A stretch of 24,492 bases of DNA from JAAHGY01 sp051439365. GTDB lineage: Bacteria; Cyanobacteriota; Cyanobacteriia; CAKZMO01. The stretch covers positions 1-24,492 of the forward strand of contig JBFRWC010000161.1 in NCBI GenBank assembly GCA_051439365.1, written 5' to 3'. The position numbers and the translations under genes are program-made. This document shows, in pieces, positions 23,324 through 24,492 of this stretch. A model generated the notes under the pieces. It was given only the letters and a program-made list of their open reading frames with translations. It was not told the origin of the DNA and searched no databases. Every line of letters begins with the position of its first letter. Positions within the stretch are counted from its first letter, which is position 1.

Positions 23324-24250
23324 CTAGGCATCGGAACTGGGCTGGGCTACACGGCGAATCCTGAGCCAAGAATCCGCCGAGTATGTGGCTAGAGCGACCC
23401 AAATGCAACCAAAGGTGATGGCATGGGTGCGGGTAAAGGGTTCCTGATACAAAAACACTCCGAGCATCAATTGTAAACTGGGAGCAATATACTGAAAAAA
23501 GCCCAGGGTAGAAAGCCGCAACCGCTTAGCCGCATTATTGAACCACAGTAGAGGCATGGAGGTCGCGACCCCTGCGCCGATACAAAGCCATGAGATCAGC
23601 CAACTGGTCCCAAAGTGGCCCACTCCAGTACTGCCCCAATAAATTACCAGCAGCAGCATAAACGGGGCGATCGCCAGAGTTTCCACAGCTAGACCGACGA
23701 GGGGAGCGATCGCCACCACCTTCCGCACCAACCCGTAGAAGCCAAACGAGAGAGCCAACCCAAAGGCGATCCACGGGGCTTGACCAAAGTCCCAGATAAA
23801 ATGCGCTACACCAATGGTCGCGAGTCCAACCGCCATCCACTGGACTCGATTCAGCCGTTCCTTCAGCACCACCATGCCCAACACCACCGTCAACAGCGGA
23901 TTAATGAAGTAACCGAGACTAGTTTCCACCACCCGATCGGTGTTGACCCCATAAATGTAGAGTCCCCAATTGCAGGCCAGTAAGCCAGCCGCGACGATTA
24001 AGAGTTGAACCGTGCGGGGGGACTGCATCACTTTCCTCAGTTCAGCCAACCGCGCCTGTATCGCCAATAGACTCAGCACAAACACCATCGACCAAATCAT
24101 TCGATGGCTCAATACCTCCAGGGCAGGGATATCGCCAAACCATTTCCAGTAAATAGGAAATAATCCCCATGACCCATAGGCCAATACAGCATAAGTGATA
24201 CCGACAGCACCAGAGGACTCAGGGGTGGAAGGGGGAGGAGTGTGGGCCAT
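23324..24250 (-). CDS. rarD: RarD-type EamA-family transporter
   Basis: A 308-residue inner-membrane protein of the drug/metabolite transporter superfamily, with about ten hydrophobic helices forming two EamA repeats. RarD-type signatures are GSWGLFPIYWKWF near the N terminus, SHRMIWS, NWGLYIYGVNTDRVVETSLGYFINPLL (about 93-120) and FGFYGLVRK. The substrate is unknown; E. coli RarD was named for a predicted chloramphenicol-sensitivity phenotype. GGA about 10 bp upstream of the ATG serves as a weak ribosome binding site. A single gene. Confidence 0.9.
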   Translation of the reverse strand: MAHTPPPSTPESSGAVGITYAVLAYGSWGLFPIYWKWFGDIPALEVLSHRMIWSMVFVLSLLAIQARLAELRKVMQSPRTVQLLIVAAGLLACNWGLYIYGVNTDRVVETSLGYFINPLLTVVLGMVVLKERLNRVQWMAVGLATIGVAHFIWDFGQAPWIAFGLALSFGFYGLVRKVVAIAPLVGLAVETLAIAPFMLLLVIYWGSTGVGHFGTSWLISWLCIGAGVATSMPLLWFNNAAKRLRLSTLGFFQYIAPSLQLMLGVFLYQEPFTRTHAITFGCIWVALATYSADSWLRIRRVAQPSSDA

Positions 24251-24412
24251 GACAAATCCTGCATAGGGGTAGACACTCCACCATAGCGCTAATATTTCAA
24301 GAATGAGAACTCAAAAAGCGGCGATCGCTCCTAATATTTCCAGTTGATTTTGATCTTGTCCCAGGGGCTACGGTGTACACACATCTCATTTTGAAGCCCA
24401 AAACTTGGCTTT

Positions 24413-24486
24413 ACCCCCCTTAGTCCCCCCTTGCAAAGGGGGGAGATTCCGGTCCTCCCCCTTTGCAAGGGGGAGTTAGAGGGGGT
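24413..24486. repeat. MITE-like nested inverted repeat at the right edge
   Basis: The left arm (24413-24444, ACCCCCCTTAG...GGGGGGA) and right arm (24456-24486) are imperfect reverse complements. Each also contains its own palindrome CCCCCTTGCAAAGGGGG or its mirror version. The 11-bp centre is GATTCCGGTCC. This type of CCCCCTT-TAGT-CCCCCTTGCAAAGGGGG element is common between cyanobacterial genes. It carries no transposase, and the window ends just after it. Confidence 0.8.
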
Positions 24487-24492
24487 GGTTCG

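Overview
The window comes from a cyanobacterium. The octamer GCGATCGC (HIP1), typical of cyanobacterial chromosomes, occurs dozens of times. The gene content also fits: a Pix/Tax phototaxis operon with a bilin-binding cyanobacteriochrome, a PedR-like small LuxR regulator, a plastid/cyanobacterial-type GNAT acetyltransferase and a Uma2-family nuclease. The species cannot be fixed from the sequence alone.

Layout. 1-3.4 kb holds an ACT-domain protein (minus strand), a Ycf52/SNAT-type GNAT acetyltransferase and an unusual fusion of a NodB polysaccharide deacetylase with a CPBP (CAAX-type) membrane protease. 3.8-12.7 kb is a chemotaxis-type phototaxis operon: PixH (CheY), PixI (CheW), PixJ (MCP photoreceptor with a DXCF cyanobacteriochrome GAF domain) and PixL (CheA-REC hybrid kinase). 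The operon carries remarkable tandem repeats: a 14-bp repeat that forms a relay of 5-codon ORFs into pixI, eleven 15-bp units in the PixJ N terminus, and a repeat-built acidic linker of about 500 residues in PixL. 12.8-17.9 kb holds housekeeping-type genes: a pyroglutamyl peptidase-like protein, a PedR-like regulator, hisS, uma2 and queC, with three copies of a palindromic repeat between hisS and uma2.

17.9-21.0 kb is an AT-richer, HIP1-free insert. It holds a DUF262 (ParB-like) protein and a HEPN protein, overlapping by ATGA, which face a DNA cytosine-5 methyltransferase. The HEPN and methyltransferase genes share a palindromic CTAG as their stop codons. This looks like a compact three-gene defence (restriction-like or abortive) cassette and is the best candidate here for an incompletely described system. 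It is followed by a SWIM zinc-finger/TPR-like protein, the decayed 3' end of an Mrr-type restriction endonuclease that still has its terminator, a RarD/EamA transporter and a MITE-like inverted repeat at the right edge.

How the genes work together. PixJ would sense blue/green light through its bilin, and possibly a ligand or stress through its periplasmic domain. It would signal through PixI to PixL, which phosphorylates PixH and its own REC domain to steer type IV pili. In the defence cassette the methyltransferase would mark self DNA, DUF262 would act as the sensing or nucleotide-dependent partner, and HEPN as the RNase effector. These roles are inferred from families and have not been shown for this locus.
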